Positions 25,106-34,849 of a stretch of DNA of 64,000 nucleotides are shown here, piece after piece. This stretch comes from Lachnospiraceae bacterium. GTDB taxonomy: Bacteria > Bacillota > Clostridia > Lachnospirales > Lachnospiraceae. The position numbers were made by a program, and so were the translations under genes. The notes under the pieces are model-generated. The model searched no databases and was not told where the DNA came from. It saw only the letters and a program-made list of their open reading frames with translations. Every line of letters starts with the position of its first letter. Position 1 is the first letter of the stretch. Location: NCBI GenBank assembly GCA_017938315.1, contig JAGBBV010000013.1, positions 152,478 to 216,477 of the forward strand. The letters run 5' to 3'.

Positions 25106-26416
25106 ATGAAAATAGCAGTAGCAGGAACAGGTTATGTGGGCCTGGTGGCAGGAGTATGTTTTGCAGAAATGGGATATGACGTAACCTGCGTGGATGTAGA
25201 TGAGAAGAAAGTAGAGACTATGCGTCAGGGAATCTCCCCCATCTATGAAGACGGATTGGAAGAACTGATGCAGAAGAATAATGCAAGAGGAAATCTGCAT
25301 TACACAACGGATTATAAGGCTGCATATAAAGATGCAGATGCCATTTTTATCGGGGTGGGAACACCTGAGATGCCCGATGGAAGTGCAAATTTAAGTTATA
25401 TTGCTACCGTTTCCAGACAGATTGCTGAAAACGTTGAGAAGGATTGCCTTGTAGTGGTGAAGTCCACAGTGCCTGTGGGAACAAACGATAAAGTAGAACA
25501 GTTTATTAAAGACTTTTTGGTGCACGATGTAAAGGTAGAGGTTGCATCCAATCCGGAATTTTTAGCACAAGGTACAGCAGTTCATGATACACTTCATGCC
25601 GCAAGAATTATCATCGGAACGGAAAGCAAAGAAGCAGAAGCACTCCTTATGAAAATATACGAACCTTTTGGTATTCCCATTGTTTCCGTAAAAAGACGTT
25701 CTGCAGAAATGATTAAATATGCAAGCAATGATTTCCTTGCACTTAAAATTTCTTATATGAATGATATTGCAAACCTTTGTGAACTGGTCGGCGCAGATAT
25801 TACAGATGTAGCAAAAGGAATGTGCTATGATGAGCGAATCGGATCCAGGTTTTTAAATGCCGGAATCGGATATGGAGGCAGTTGTTTCCCGAAGGATACC
25901 AAAGCACTTAAGTTTCTTGCAAAGGAACATGGCTATCAGCTCCGTACAGTGGAAGCCTGTGTGGCAGTAAACGCAGATCAGAAAACCCGTTTGTTTGAGA
26001 AAGCAAAAGAAAGAATGATTTCTTTCAGCGGACTAAAAGTAGCGGTTCTTGGTCTTACCTTTAAAGCGGGAACGGATGATTTGAGAGAAGCGCCTTCCAT
26101 CGATAACATAAAACTGCTTTTGGAAAACGGAGCAGATATTTATGCTTTTGACCCCAAAGGGGCAGACAGAGCAAAGCAGATTTTCCCGGAAGGAAAGGCA
26201 GATAGAGGAACGATGAATTATGTATCCTCGCCAAAAGAAGCGTTGGATGGTGCCAATATTTGCTTTGTGTTTACTGAGTGGAAAGAAATGAAAGAACTTA
26301 CGCCTGCACAGTTTAAGGAATATATGCATACACCCCTTGTGTACGATGGACGTAATCTCTATGTACCGGAAGAAATGAAGCAGGCAGGTGTGGAATATTA
26401 CAGCATAGGCAGATAG
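25106..26416 (+). CDS. ugd: UDP-glucose 6-dehydrogenase
   Basis: Ugd oxidises UDP-glucose to UDP-glucuronate with two NAD+. The 436-residue protein starts MKIAVAGTGYVGLVAGV (NAD-binding Rossmann). It continues with VGTPEMPDGSANL, STVPVGT, NPEFLAQGTAVHD and the active-site Cys in GGSCFPKDT near 257, and has a C-terminal UDP-binding domain with GLTFKAGTDDLREAPS. ATG 25106 has TGAGG ten bases upstream; the ATG at 25097 has it only one base away. It lies 21 bases after manC, so the pair probably forms one operon supplying sugar nucleotides. Confidence 0.95.
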   Translation: MKIAVAGTGYVGLVAGVCFAEMGYDVTCVDVDEKKVETMRQGISPIYEDGLEELMQKNNARGNLHYTTDYKAAYKDADAIFIGVGTPEMPDGSANLSYIATVSRQIAENVEKDCLVVVKSTVPVGTNDKVEQFIKDFLVHDVKVEVASNPEFLAQGTAVHDTLHAARIIIGTESKEAEALLMKIYEPFGIPIVSVKRRSAEMIKYASNDFLALKISYMNDIANLCELVGADITDVAKGMCYDERIGSRFLNAGIGYGGSCFPKDTKALKFLAKEHGYQLRTVEACVAVNADQKTRLFEKAKERMISFSGLKVAVLGLTFKAGTDDLREAPSIDNIKLLLENGADIYAFDPKGADRAKQIFPEGKADRGTMNYVSSPKEALDGANICFVFTEWKEMKELTPAQFKEYMHTPLVYDGRNLYVPEEMKQAGVEYYSIGR

Positions 26417-26443
26417 TGTTTTTGCATTTTTTAGAAAATGCTA

Positions 26444-26472
26444 TTGATTTCTGCGAAAAACGGTGTTAATAT
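26444..26472 (+). promoter_or_regulatory. promoter of the rimP-nusA-infB operon
   Basis: -35 TTGATT (26444-26449), a 17-base spacer and -10 TAATAT (26467-26472). Confidence 0.65.
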
Positions 26473-26502
26473 AAAGAAGAATTAAATAATGATTACTAGA
26501 AA

Positions 26503-26526
26503 GTGGACTTGCAAGTCCACTTTTTT
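26503..26526 (+). terminator. leader terminator (attenuator) before rimP
   Basis: GTGGACTT-GC-AAGTCCAC is a perfect palindrome directly followed by T6, about 25 bases after the likely transcript start and 16 before the rimP start codon. Its place between promoter and gene suggests attenuation or autoregulation of the operon, which encodes NusA itself. Confidence 0.75.
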
Positions 26527-26542
26527 GTTGCGAGGTGAGAGA

Positions 26543-27010
26543 ATGTCAAAGAGGGAAACCTATGAAACAAGGACAGAAGAAATACTTTTGCCGATAGTGG
26601 AAAAGTATGGCGTTGAAATCTATGACGTAGAATATGTCAAGGAAGGAAGCGACTGGTACTTGCGTGCTTACATCGACAAAGAAAAAGGCGTTAACATTAA
26701 TGACTGCGAGGCAGTCAGCAGGGCACTTTCTGATGAACTGGATAAGGCAGACTTTATTGAAGATGCTTATATATTGGAAGTGAGCAGTCCCGGACTTGGG
26801 AGGACGTTAAAGAAAGATAAGCATTTACAAAAAAGTTTGGGAGAACTTGTTGAACTGAAAACTTATAAACCTATAAATGGCACAAAAGAGTTTGAAGGAA
26901 CTTTAAAAGCTTTTGACGAAAAGCAACTTGTTTTGGAAACAGAAGAAGAAAAAGAACTGGTATTTGAGAGAAATGATATTGCCATGGTCAGATTGGCATT
27001 TGATTTTTAA
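26543..27010 (+). CDS. rimP: ribosome maturation factor RimP
   Basis: RimP assists 30S subunit maturation. The 155-residue protein has the family's N-terminal alpha/beta domain with GVEIYDVEYVKEG and YLRAYIDKEKGVNINDCE, the conserved LEVSSPGLGRTLK loop, and a small SH3-like C-terminal barrel ending MVRLAFDF. ATG 26543 has a GAGGTGAGAG ribosome site just after the leader hairpin; an ATG at 26489 lies upstream of that hairpin and is rejected. It is the first gene of the conserved rimP-nusA-rnpM-ylxQ-infB-rbfA cluster. Confidence 0.95.
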   Translation: MSKRETYETRTEEILLPIVEKYGVEIYDVEYVKEGSDWYLRAYIDKEKGVNINDCEAVSRALSDELDKADFIEDAYILEVSSPGLGRTLKKDKHLQKSLGELVELKTYKPINGTKEFEGTLKAFDEKQLVLETEEEKELVFERNDIAMVRLAFDF

Positions 27011-27042
27011 AAATTAAGAAAGGGATAAGGGATAAAGGAAAA

Positions 27043-28191
27043 ATGAACAAGGAATTAATGGAAGCATTGGATATTTTAGAAAAGGAGAAAGAAATCAGCA
27101 AGGAAACATTATTCGAAGCCATTGAAAATTCGCTGATTACTGCTTGCAAGAATCATTTCGGCAAATCAGACAATGTAAAAGTAGAAATTGACAGGGATAC
27201 CTGTGATTTCCTTTGCTATGCGGAAAGAGAAGTTGTTTTAGAAGTAGAAGATGATTGCCTGCAGATTACCTTAGAGGATGCACAGAAAATCAAATCTGAT
27301 GCAAAAGTCGGCGACATCTTAAATGTAGAGATTAAGTCTAAAGAATTTGGACGTATTGCAACACAGAATGCAAAGAATGTTATTTTACAAAAAATCAGAG
27401 AAGAAGAAAGAAGCGTTATCTATAATCAGTATTTTGAAAAAGAAAAAGATGTTGTGACAGGTATCGTTCAGCGCTATGTTGGAAAGAACATCAGTATTAA
27501 TTTAGGTAAAGCTGACGGTATATTAAATGAAAGTGAGCAGGTAAAGGGAGAATACTTTAAGCCCACTGAGAGAATTAAGGTATATATTCTGGAAGTTAAG
27601 AATACACCTAAGGGACCCAGAATTTTAGTAAGCCGTACACATCCTGAACTTGTTAAGCGGTTATTTGAATCTGAAGTAACTGAAATTAAAGACGGAACAG
27701 TTGAAATTATGAGCATTGCCAGAGAAGCAGGAAGCAGAACAAAAATGGCAGTCCGTACCACAAATCCTAACGTAGATGCAGTAGGTGCCTGCGTTGGTTT
27801 AAATGGTGCGAGAGTAAATTCTATTGTAGAAGAACTTCGTGGTGAAAAGATTGACATCATTAACTGGGACGAAAACCCCGGTAACCTGATTCAGAATGCA
27901 TTATCACCTGCAAAGATCGTTGCAGTATTTGCAGATCCGGATGAAAAGACTGCTAAGGTAGTTGTTCCTGATTACCAGTTATCTCTTGCAATCGGTAAAG
28001 AAGGTCAGAATGCAAGACTTGCAGCAAGACTTACCGGTTATAAGATTGACATTAAGAGCGAAACACAGGCGAAAGATGCTCTCGGATTCCGTTATGAAGA
28101 TTATATGGATGAGTATGATGAGTACGAAGAGGGAGAATACGAAGAAGATTACGAGGAATATGAAGAAGCAGAAGATGGCGACCTTGTATAA
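27043..28191 (+). CDS. nusA: transcription termination/antitermination protein NusA
   Basis: NusA binds RNA polymerase and modulates pausing and termination. The protein has an N-terminal polymerase-binding domain (1-125), an S1 domain (VTGIVQRYVGKNISINLG), and KH1 and KH2 domains (VGACVGLNGARVNSIVEEL; LAIGKEGQNARLAARLTGYKIDI). It lacks the extra acidic repeats of Proteobacteria, as usual in Firmicutes. The last 33 residues form an unusually Glu/Tyr/Asp-rich tail with repeated DEYEEGEYEEDYEE units. The start has an AAGGA site. Its product may act on the leader hairpin upstream of rimP, which is an inference. Confidence 0.96.
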   Translation: MNKELMEALDILEKEKEISKETLFEAIENSLITACKNHFGKSDNVKVEIDRDTCDFLCYAEREVVLEVEDDCLQITLEDAQKIKSDAKVGDILNVEIKSKEFGRIATQNAKNVILQKIREEERSVIYNQYFEKEKDVVTGIVQRYVGKNISINLGKADGILNESEQVKGEYFKPTERIKVYILEVKNTPKGPRILVSRTHPELVKRLFESEVTEIKDGTVEIMSIAREAGSRTKMAVRTTNPNVDAVGACVGLNGARVNSIVEELRGEKIDIINWDENPGNLIQNALSPAKIVAVFADPDEKTAKVVVPDYQLSLAIGKEGQNARLAARLTGYKIDIKSETQAKDALGFRYEDYMDEYDEYEEGEYEEDYEEYEEAEDGDLV

Positions 28192-28205
28192 GAAAGGAGC
28201 ATCCT

Positions 28206-28475
28206 ATGGCAAAAAAAATTCCCTTAAGACAATGCGTGGGCTGCGGTGAAATGAAAAGCAAAAAAGAAATGATGCGTGTTTTAAAAACGCCGGAGGAAAC
28301 CATTGTGTTAGATAAGACAGGCAAGAAAAACGGCAGAGGAGCTTATCTTTGCGTGGAAAAGGAATGTCTGTTAAAGGCAAGAAAAAATAAAGGATTGGAA
28401 CGGTCTTTTAAGATGAGTATTCCAAATGAAGTCTATGACAGTCTCGAAAAGGAGTTTGATGAAGAAAATGGATAA
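28206..28475 (+). CDS. rnpM: YlxR family RNase P modulator RnpM
   Basis: This 89-residue DUF448 protein has the characteristic RQCVGCGEMKSKKEMMRV start and the NGRGAYLC motif. The Bacillus homologue binds and modulates RNase P RNA. A GAAAGGAGC ribosome site precedes the ATG. It lies between nusA and ylxQ, the standard context, and overlaps the start of ylxQ. Confidence 0.93.
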   Translation: MAKKIPLRQCVGCGEMKSKKEMMRVLKTPEETIVLDKTGKKNGRGAYLCVEKECLLKARKNKGLERSFKMSIPNEVYDSLEKEFDEENG

Positions 28476-28788
28476 AGTCTTATCCCTTTTAGGCCTTTCT
28501 GCCAGGGGAAGAAATCTGGTGAGCGGAGAGTTTTCTACTGAAAAAGCAGTAAAAGAAGGAAAAGCAGCACTGGTTATTATCGGAACAGATGCATCTGATA
28601 ATACAAAAAAGATGTTCACCAATATGTGTAATTACCGAAGCATACCGATTTATTTTTACAGTACCAAGGAAGAAATAGGTAGGGCTATCGGCAAGCAGAT
28701 GAGAGCATCTGTGGCAGTGACTGATTTCGGAATGGCAGCAAATATAGAGAAACATTTGGATGCATTAAAAGAATGCGGAGGTAAATAA
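28459..28788 (+). CDS. ylxQ: L7Ae/L30e family ribosome-associated protein YlxQ
   Basis: This 109-residue protein of the L7Ae/L30e/S12e/Gadd45 fold, a family that binds kink-turn RNA, shows LSLLGLSARGRNLVSGE and ALVIIGTDASDNTKKMF. The start is uncertain. ATG 28459 has AAGGAG four bases upstream, while ATG 28468 (MDKVLSLLG) has it at 13 bases. It overlaps rnpM and abuts infB, whose ATG follows its stop directly, so expression is tightly coupled. The precise cellular role of YlxQ is not established. Confidence 0.9.
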   Translation: MKKMDKVLSLLGLSARGRNLVSGEFSTEKAVKEGKAALVIIGTDASDNTKKMFTNMCNYRSIPIYFYSTKEEIGRAIGKQMRASVAVTDFGMAANIEKHLDALKECGGK

Positions 28789-31575
28789 ATGGCAAAAATG
28801 AAAGTGCATGAACTTGCAAAAGAATTGAACATACAAAGCAAAGAAGTGATTACTTTTTTGCAGGAAAAAGGATTTGAAGTAAAAGCGGCACAGTCATCAA
28901 TTGAAGATGATGCAATTACCCTTGTAAAAAAGCAATTTGGTCAGGAAACTGTAAAGGCAGAAGAAAAAGCACCTGCAAAAGAACCGGTAAAGGAAGTTAC
29001 TGCAAAGACAGAGGAAAATGCTACGGTTAAAGCAGAGGAAGCACCCAAAAAGAAAAAGAAAATTATTTTTGTAAGCAATCCTCATAACAGCAACATTCCC
29101 GGACAGCGTCCTTCCGGTGGCGAAAGACGCCCGATGCAAGGCCAAAACCAGGGAGGCAGACCTCAGGGACAAGGAAACCGTCCCGGTCAGGGAAGAGCCC
29201 AGGAAGCTCCCCATAAGATTATCAGACCTCTTACAGCCCCCACTGCACCGGATAATGTAAAACCGGATTTTAAAGAAAACGCAAGAAGAATGGAAAGCGA
29301 AAGAATTGCGGCTAAAAATGCAGCAGTGCAAAAAGACAACAGAGAGAACAAAGATAATGCACAAACTGCGCAGGGCTCTAAAGCACCGGCAAGGGAAGAA
29401 AGAAATAACAGAAATGAAAGAAATACAAATAATACAAGAGAACCAAGAAATGAAGGAAGGGGTAATTCCTTCGGCAATCGTCAGGGTTCTGCAAATAGCA
29501 GGAATGATTTCCGTGATGGTGGCAATAACCAGAGTGGTAACAGACCTAATCAGGGTGGTCAGCGCCCTGAAAGAGCAAATGGCGGGCAGGACAATCGATT
29601 TAAAAAAGGTGAAAAGCCCGGTAAGAGCTTTGTTTCAGAAGCACCGGTAAAGGATCTTGAAAAGCCCAGAGCAGATGAAAAGCGCAGAAGCAATCAGGAC
29701 CGTGACAAGAAGTCAAGAAAAGATTTCATTTATGAAGAGGATGATGTAGCAGTAAAGGGCAAAAATAAGGCAGGAAAATTCATCAAGCCGGAGAAAAAAG
29801 TGGAAACAGTGGTTGAGGAGCAGATTAAGGTAATTACCATTCCTGAGTCACTTACCATTAAAGACCTTGCAGATAAGATGAAAATGCAGCCCTCTGTAAT
29901 TATTAAAAAATTGTTCTTACAGGGACAGATTGTAACCGTTAACTCTGAAATTTCTTTTGAAGATGCTGAAAATATTGCAATCGAATATGAAATCATTTGT
30001 GAGAAGAAAGTAAAGGTTGACGTAATTGAAGAACTCTTAAAAGAAGAGGACGAGGCAGAAGAAAGCTTAGAAAACAGACCGCCTGTTATTTGTGTTATGG
30101 GTCATGTTGACCATGGTAAAACGTCCCTTCTTGATGCAATCCGTAAAACAAATGTAACGGATAAAGAAGCCGGAGGTATTACACAGCACATAGGTGCGTA
30201 TACTGTAACAATAAACGGACAGACTATTACATTCCTTGATACACCGGGACATGAAGCGTTTACTGCTATGCGTATGCGTGGTGCAAATGCAACAGATATT
30301 GCTATCCTTGTTGTTGCTGCTGATGATGGTGTTATGCCCCAGACAGTGGAAGCAATCAATCATGCTAAGGCTGCAGGCATTGAAATTATTGTAGCAGTAA
30401 ATAAGATTGATAAGCCCAGCGCAAACATTGATAGAGTAAAACAGGAAATGACAGAGTACGAACTCATTCCTGTAGATTGGGGCGGAAGCACAGAATTTGT
30501 ACCTGTATCCGCAAAATCAGGGGAAGGTATTGAAGACCTCCTTGAAACCATTCTTCTTACTGCAGAAATCTTAGAATTGAAAGCAAATCCTGACAGAAGA
30601 GCAAGAGGTCTTGTAATCGAAGCTGAGCTTGACAAGGGCCGTGGTCCTGTTGCAACTGTACTTGTACAGAAAGGTACCTTGCATGTAGGTGACTTTATTT
30701 CAGCAGGCGCAAGTCATGGCAAAGTAAGAGCTATGGTAGACGATAAGGGAAGAAGAGTAAAAGAAGCAACTCCTTCTACACCTGTGGAAATTTTAGGTCT
30801 TTCCGATGTGCCCAGTGCAGGTGAAGTATTTATTGCACATGAAAGTGATAAGGTTGCAAAATCCTATGCAGAAACTTATTTGGCACAGAACAAAGAAAAA
30901 ATGCTGGAAGAAACAAAAGCAAAAATGTCTCTTGATGATTTGTTTACCCAGATTCAGGCAGGCAATCTGAAAGAACTTAATATTATTGTAAAAGCAGACG
31001 TTCAGGGTAGTGTTGAGGCTGTAAAACAGAGCCTTATGAAGCTGTCAAATGAAGAAGTTGTGGTGAAGTGTATCCATGGAGGAGTTGGTGCAATCAACGA
31101 ATCCGACGTAACACTTGCATCTGCATCAAATGCGATTATTATCGGATTTAATGTACGCCCTGATGTGACAGCAAAGACCATCGCAGAGCGTGAAGGCGTA
31201 GATGTAAAACTGTATAAGGTTATCTACCAGGCAATTGAAGATATTGAAGCAGCCATGAAGGGTATGCTTGATCCTATTTTCGAAGAAAAAGTAATCGGTC
31301 ATGCAGAAGTAAGACAGATATTCAAAGCATCTGCAGTAGGTAATATCGCAGGTTCTTACGTACTTGACGGTATCTTCCAAAGAGGCTGTAAGGTTCGTAT
31401 TACCAGAGAAGGTGAACAGATTTATGAAGGTGAACTTGCATCCTTAAAGCGTTTCAAAGACGATGTGAAGGAAGTAAAAGCAGGATTCGAATGTGGTCTT
31501 GTATTTGAAGGTTTTGACCGGATGCAGGAATTTGATATTGTGGAAGCTTATATTATGGTGGAGGTTCCCAGGTGA
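28789..31575 (+). CDS. infB: translation initiation factor IF-2
   Basis: IF-2 delivers initiator tRNA to the 30S subunit using GTP. The 928-residue protein has an IF2_N module ([19 protein letters not shown]) and then a long low-complexity region (about residues 50-330) rich in Gly, Arg, Asn, Gln, Lys and Glu. A second IF2_N and the G domain follow: [22 protein letters not shown] and NKIDKP. Domains II-IV close the protein, ending near [27 protein letters not shown] ribosome site lies within the end of ylxQ. Next, rbfA overlaps its stop. Confidence 0.97.
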   Translation: MAKMKVHELAKELNIQSKEVITFLQEKGFEVKAAQSSIEDDAITLVKKQFGQETVKAEEKAPAKEPVKEVTAKTEENATVKAEEAPKKKKKIIFVSNPHNSNIPGQRPSGGERRPMQGQNQGGRPQGQGNRPGQGRAQEAPHKIIRPLTAPTAPDNVKPDFKENARRMESERIAAKNAAVQKDNRENKDNAQTAQGSKAPAREERNNRNERNTNNTREPRNEGRGNSFGNRQGSANSRNDFRDGGNNQSGNRPNQGGQRPERANGGQDNRFKKGEKPGKSFVSEAPVKDLEKPRADEKRRSNQDRDKKSRKDFIYEEDDVAVKGKNKAGKFIKPEKKVETVVEEQIKVITIPESLTIKDLADKMKMQPSVIIKKLFLQGQIVTVNSEISFEDAENIAIEYEIICEKKVKVDVIEELLKEEDEAEESLENRPPVICVMGHVDHGKTSLLDAIRKTNVTDKEAGGITQHIGAYTVTINGQTITFLDTPGHEAFTAMRMRGANATDIAILVVAADDGVMPQTVEAINHAKAAGIEIIVAVNKIDKPSANIDRVKQEMTEYELIPVDWGGSTEFVPVSAKSGEGIEDLLETILLTAEILELKANPDRRARGLVIEAELDKGRGPVATVLVQKGTLHVGDFISAGASHGKVRAMVDDKGRRVKEATPSTPVEILGLSDVPSAGEVFIAHESDKVAKSYAETYLAQNKEKMLEETKAKMSLDDLFTQIQAGNLKELNIIVKADVQGSVEAVKQSLMKLSNEEVVVKCIHGGVGAINESDVTLASASNAIIIGFNVRPDVTAKTIAEREGVDVKLYKVIYQAIEDIEAAMKGMLDPIFEEKVIGHAEVRQIFKASAVGNIAGSYVLDGIFQRGCKVRITREGEQIYEGELASLKRFKDDVKEVKAGFECGLVFEGFDRMQEFDIVEAYIMVEVPR

Positions 31576-31940
31576 GAAAAAACAGTATGAAAAACACCCG
31601 TATTAACGGGGAGGTGCAAAGAGTGCTTGCAGAAGTAATAAGGGGTGAAATTAAGGATCCAAGGATCAGCCCCCTTACCTCTGTGGTAGCAGTTGAGGTT
31701 GCACCTGATTTAAAAACCTGTAAGGCATGGATTAGTGTATACGGGGATGAACAGGTGATTTCGGATACCTTGGCAGGACTTAAGAGTGCAGAAGGATATA
31801 TCAAAAATCAGCTTGCTAAGAAAATTAATCTTCGCAATACACCGGAAATCCGTTTCATCGTTGATGAATCCATTGCTTATGGTGTAAGAATGTCGAAGCT
31901 TATTGATGATGTAATCAGCAATGACAACCGTGAAGAATAG
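31572..31940 (+). CDS. rbfA: ribosome-binding factor A
   Basis: RbfA is a 30S maturation factor with a KH-like fold. The 122-residue protein contains [14 protein letters not shown], the [13 protein letters not shown] loop and the [14 protein letters not shown] segment typical of the family. GTG 31572 is chosen because GGAGG lies seven bases upstream and the codon overlaps the infB stop (GTGA); an internal ATG at 31587 is possible but less well spaced. Confidence 0.95.
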   Translation: MRKNSMKNTRINGEVQRVLAEVIRGEIKDPRISPLTSVVAVEVAPDLKTCKAWISVYGDEQVISDTLAGLKSAEGYIKNQLAKKINLRNTPEIRFIVDESIAYGVRMSKLIDDVISNDNREE

Positions 31941-31949
31941 GGAGTGTCT

Positions 31950-32900
31950 ATGAATATTTTTGAAGAAGTAAAAGGTGCAAAGACCATTGGCATTAGTGGA
32001 CATATCAGACCTGACGGAGACTGCGTAGGCTCCGTCATGGGACTGTATCTGTATTTAAAGAAGATTTGTCCAAAAGCAAAAATTCAGGTGATGCTGGAAC
32101 AACCTGCTGATATTTTTTCCTGTATCGCGGGAGTTGAAGAAATAAACAGTGATTTTGAGCCGATCACAGACTGCTTTGATGTCTTTATTGCACTGGACTG
32201 CGAAAAGACAAGGCTTGGAGAAGCAGAGAAGTACTTTGACCATGCGGGAAAGAAAATAAATATTGATCACCATATAAGCAATGCTACAGGCTGCGGGGAT
32301 GTTAATTTTGTTGTACCAACAGCCAGTTCTGCAAGCGAGCTGGTGTACAAGGTTTTGGAGGATAAATCCCAAATTGATGCAGAGATTGCCAAGGCACTTT
32401 ACATAGGAATCATTCACGATACCGGTGTGTTCCAGTATTCCAATACCGCACCGGAAACATTGGAGATTGCAGCAAAACTGATTGCTTACGGTTTTGATTT
32501 CCCGAAACTGATTGACAGTACTTTTTATGAGAAAACATATGTACAGAATCAGATTATGGGAAGAGCACTGCTGGAAAGCATTCTATTTATGGATGGTAAA
32601 TGTATTGTCAGCATGATAGATAAGAAAACCATGGCTTTTTACAATGCAGCTCCACATGACCTTGATGGAATCGTAAACCAGCTTCGAAACACAAAAGGAG
32701 TGGAGTGTGCCATATTTATGTATGAGACCGGTTCACTAGAATACAAAGTAAGTCTTCGCTCAAACGGAGAGCTTGATGTGGCAAAAGTGGCATCCTTTTT
32801 TGGAGGCGGCGGACATGTGAAAGCAGCAGGAGTTACCATGCAGGGAACTTTCCATGATATTGTCAATAATTTATCTGCACAGATTGCAAAGCAGTTATAG
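31950..32900 (+). CDS. nrnA: bifunctional oligoribonuclease/PAP phosphatase NrnA
   Basis: NrnA degrades nano-RNAs and dephosphorylates 3'-phosphoadenosine 5'-phosphate; some homologues also take pGpG or pApA from second-messenger turnover. The DHH domain shows SGHIRPDGDCVGS, ALDCEKTRLG, NIDHHISN and GIIHDTGVFQYSN with intact metal ligands. The DHHA1 domain ends with FFGGGGHVKAAG. ATG 31950 has AGGGAG six bases upstream; a GTG at 31944 is worse placed. It sits between rbfA and truB as usual in Firmicutes. Confidence 0.93.
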   Translation: MNIFEEVKGAKTIGISGHIRPDGDCVGSVMGLYLYLKKICPKAKIQVMLEQPADIFSCIAGVEEINSDFEPITDCFDVFIALDCEKTRLGEAEKYFDHAGKKINIDHHISNATGCGDVNFVVPTASSASELVYKVLEDKSQIDAEIAKALYIGIIHDTGVFQYSNTAPETLEIAAKLIAYGFDFPKLIDSTFYEKTYVQNQIMGRALLESILFMDGKCIVSMIDKKTMAFYNAAPHDLDGIVNQLRNTKGVECAIFMYETGSLEYKVSLRSNGELDVAKVASFFGGGGHVKAAGVTMQGTFHDIVNNLSAQIAKQL

Positions 32901-32926
32901 GAGTGTAGAAAAGTCAGGAGAAAACT

Positions 32927-33829
32927 ATGTTCCACGGAATGATAAATGTCTATAAGGAAAAAGGCTATACATCCCATGATGTGGTTGCCAAGCTTCGTGG
33001 TATCTGTAAACAGAAAAAAATAGGACATACAGGAACCCTTGATCCGGATGCGGTGGGGGTTCTTCCTGTTTGTTTGGGAAATGCTACGAAATTATGTGAT
33101 ATGCTTACAGACAAGGAAAAAGAATATATTGCGGAATTTAAGCTTGGCATTACTACCGATACCCAGGATATTTCAGGGAAAGTGCTGGAAGAGAAGGAAA
33201 TCCATGTATCAAAGAAGCAGGCAGAAGATACGATTATGTCTTTTATGGGGCATTATGACCAGATTCCGCCCATGTATTCCGCACTTAAAGTAAATGGAAA
33301 AAAACTTTATGAGCTTGCCCGGGAAGGGAAGGAAGTAGAGAGAAAGAGCCGTCCGGTGACGATTTTTGAAATAGAAATTATGGATGAAAAATTTCCGGAA
33401 TTTATGATCCGGGTACGCTGCTCCAAGGGCACATATATTAGGACACTGTGTCATGATATTGGACAGAAACTGGGCTGCGGAGCTGTTATGACATCATTAA
33501 AAAGAACCAAGTCCGGATGTTTTTTTGTAGAAAATGCATATGGGCTTGATGAAATCCAAAAGAGAAGTGATGATGGCACATTACAGAGTATTATTATTCC
33601 GGCAGAAAAGATGTTTGAGAATCTGCTTGCAGTAGAGGCAGAAGAAAGTGCCGGAAAAGCACTTGCAAACGGTAACCAGCTTAAAAAGGGTGAATATGTG
33701 ACTACAGAGGAATTGAAACCGGAGCAACAGGTAAGACTTTACCGTTATGACGGACAGTTCCAAGGGGTATACCGCTATGACGCAAGACGCAAATTATTAT
33801 GCCCGGTACAGCTGTTTTTCGGGGAATAA
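32927..33829 (+). CDS. truB: tRNA pseudouridine55 synthase TruB
   Basis: TruB makes pseudouridine 55 in the T-loop of tRNA. The protein starts with MINVYKEKGYTSHDVV. It has GHTGTLDPDAVGVLPVCLG with the catalytic Asp, then YIAEFKLGITTDTQD and SKGTYIRTLCHDIG, and a short C-terminal PUA-like part. The 300-residue length is typical. A GGAGAAAA ribosome site precedes the ATG. It is part of the translation and RNA operon, followed by ribF. Confidence 0.96.
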   Translation: MFHGMINVYKEKGYTSHDVVAKLRGICKQKKIGHTGTLDPDAVGVLPVCLGNATKLCDMLTDKEKEYIAEFKLGITTDTQDISGKVLEEKEIHVSKKQAEDTIMSFMGHYDQIPPMYSALKVNGKKLYELAREGKEVERKSRPVTIFEIEIMDEKFPEFMIRVRCSKGTYIRTLCHDIGQKLGCGAVMTSLKRTKSGCFFVENAYGLDEIQKRSDDGTLQSIIIPAEKMFENLLAVEAEESAGKALANGNQLKKGEYVTTEELKPEQQVRLYRYDGQFQGVYRYDARRKLLCPVQLFFGE

Positions 33830-33852
33830 TAAGTGAGAAAGGTACAGATAGA

Positions 33853-34779
33853 ATGCAGATTATAAGAGGGCTGACAGACTTTAAAATTGAACAGAAAAGT
33901 GCGGTGGCAATCGGGAAGTTTGATGGGATACATAAAGGGCATCAGGAGCTTCTTTCTTATGTGTTAAAACAGAAAGAAAAAGGAAGATGTGCAGTTGTAT
34001 TTACTTTTGATAAGCCGGCAGGTCTCTTTTTCAAAACTGCAGGAGAAAAGGAACTTACGCCCATAGAAGAAAAAAGAAGGTTTTTTGAGAAAATGGGTAT
34101 TGATATTGTCATAGAATTCCCCTTAAATAAGGAAACGGCATCCATACCGGCCGAAGCGTTTGTTAGAGACGTTGTTTCGGGAAAAATGAATGCAGCATAT
34201 ATTGTTGCAGGGAGTGACTTATCCTTTGGGGCAGGGGGACGTGGAAACAGCCACCTTCTAGTTGCTATGTCAAGACAGCTGGGATATGAGGTTTGTATCA
34301 TCGATAAGATTTTCTGCGAGGGCAGAGAAATCAGTTCTTCCCTTGCGAGAGAAGAAGTGGAAAAAGGAAACATGGAAATTGTAGAAAAACTTCTGGGAAG
34401 AGCATATGAAATCACGGGAAGTGTACAGAACGGAAAAAGGTTAGGCCGCAAGCTTGGTATGCCCACGATCAACCTTTATCCGGGTGAGGATAAACTTTTG
34501 CCACCCAATGGGGTTTATTACTCTTATGTAACATGGGAAGACCAAAAATATAGAGGGATTACCAACGTGGGATTAAAGCCTACGGTAAATGATACGCTTT
34601 GTGTGAATGTAGAAACGTATCTGTATGATTTTGACGGTGATTTGTATGGTGAAGAAGTGACAATTTCGTTGCTGCATTACAAAAGACCTGAAATGAAATT
34701 TGAAAGTGTAGATGCACTAAAGAACCAAATGCGTAGGGATTTAGAGGATGGAATCATCTACCACAATACAAAAAGTTGA
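33853..34779 (+). CDS. ribF: bifunctional riboflavin kinase/FAD synthetase
   Basis: RibF converts riboflavin to FMN and FAD. The N-terminal nucleotidyltransferase shows AIGKFDGIHKGHQELL and GSDLSFGAGGRGN, followed by ISSSLAREEVEKG. The C-terminal kinase has GRKLGMPTINLYP and the NVGLKPTVN motif. The 308-residue length is standard. ATG 33853 with an AGAAAGG site is chosen; the longer frame from 33799 lies inside truB. The stop codon overlaps the -35 of the next promoter. Confidence 0.95.
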   Translation: MQIIRGLTDFKIEQKSAVAIGKFDGIHKGHQELLSYVLKQKEKGRCAVVFTFDKPAGLFFKTAGEKELTPIEEKRRFFEKMGIDIVIEFPLNKETASIPAEAFVRDVVSGKMNAAYIVAGSDLSFGAGGRGNSHLLVAMSRQLGYEVCIIDKIFCEGREISSSLAREEVEKGNMEIVEKLLGRAYEITGSVQNGKRLGRKLGMPTINLYPGEDKLLPPNGVYYSYVTWEDQKYRGITNVGLKPTVNDTLCVNVETYLYDFDGDLYGEEVTISLLHYKRPEMKFESVDALKNQMRRDLEDGIIYHNTKS

Positions 34780-34804
34780 CATAATTCTTCTCTCTTGTTA
34801 TAAT
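34776..34804 (+). promoter_or_regulatory. consensus promoter of the NlpC/P60 gene
   Basis: A perfect -35 TTGACA (34776-34781), a 17-base spacer and a perfect -10 TATAAT (34799-34804). The -35 overlaps the ribF stop codon. High basal expression is expected. Confidence 0.9.
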
Positions 34805-34849
34805 TTCGTTAATGGACTGTAACAAATTCGTAACATTTTGGAGGGCAAT

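Noticed and set aside
26489-26542. Leader before rimP considered as a T-box or other riboswitch
   Set aside because: The transcript before the hairpin is too short and lacks any specifier or conserved box.
29187-29477. Antisense open frames, such as this one opposite infB
   Set aside because: Long antisense frames across the window lack ribosome sites and family motifs and mirror the codon bias of the true genes.
28940-29790. Apparent nucleotide repeats in infB
   Set aside because: They reflect low-complexity Gly/Arg/Asn/Gln codons in a real coding region.
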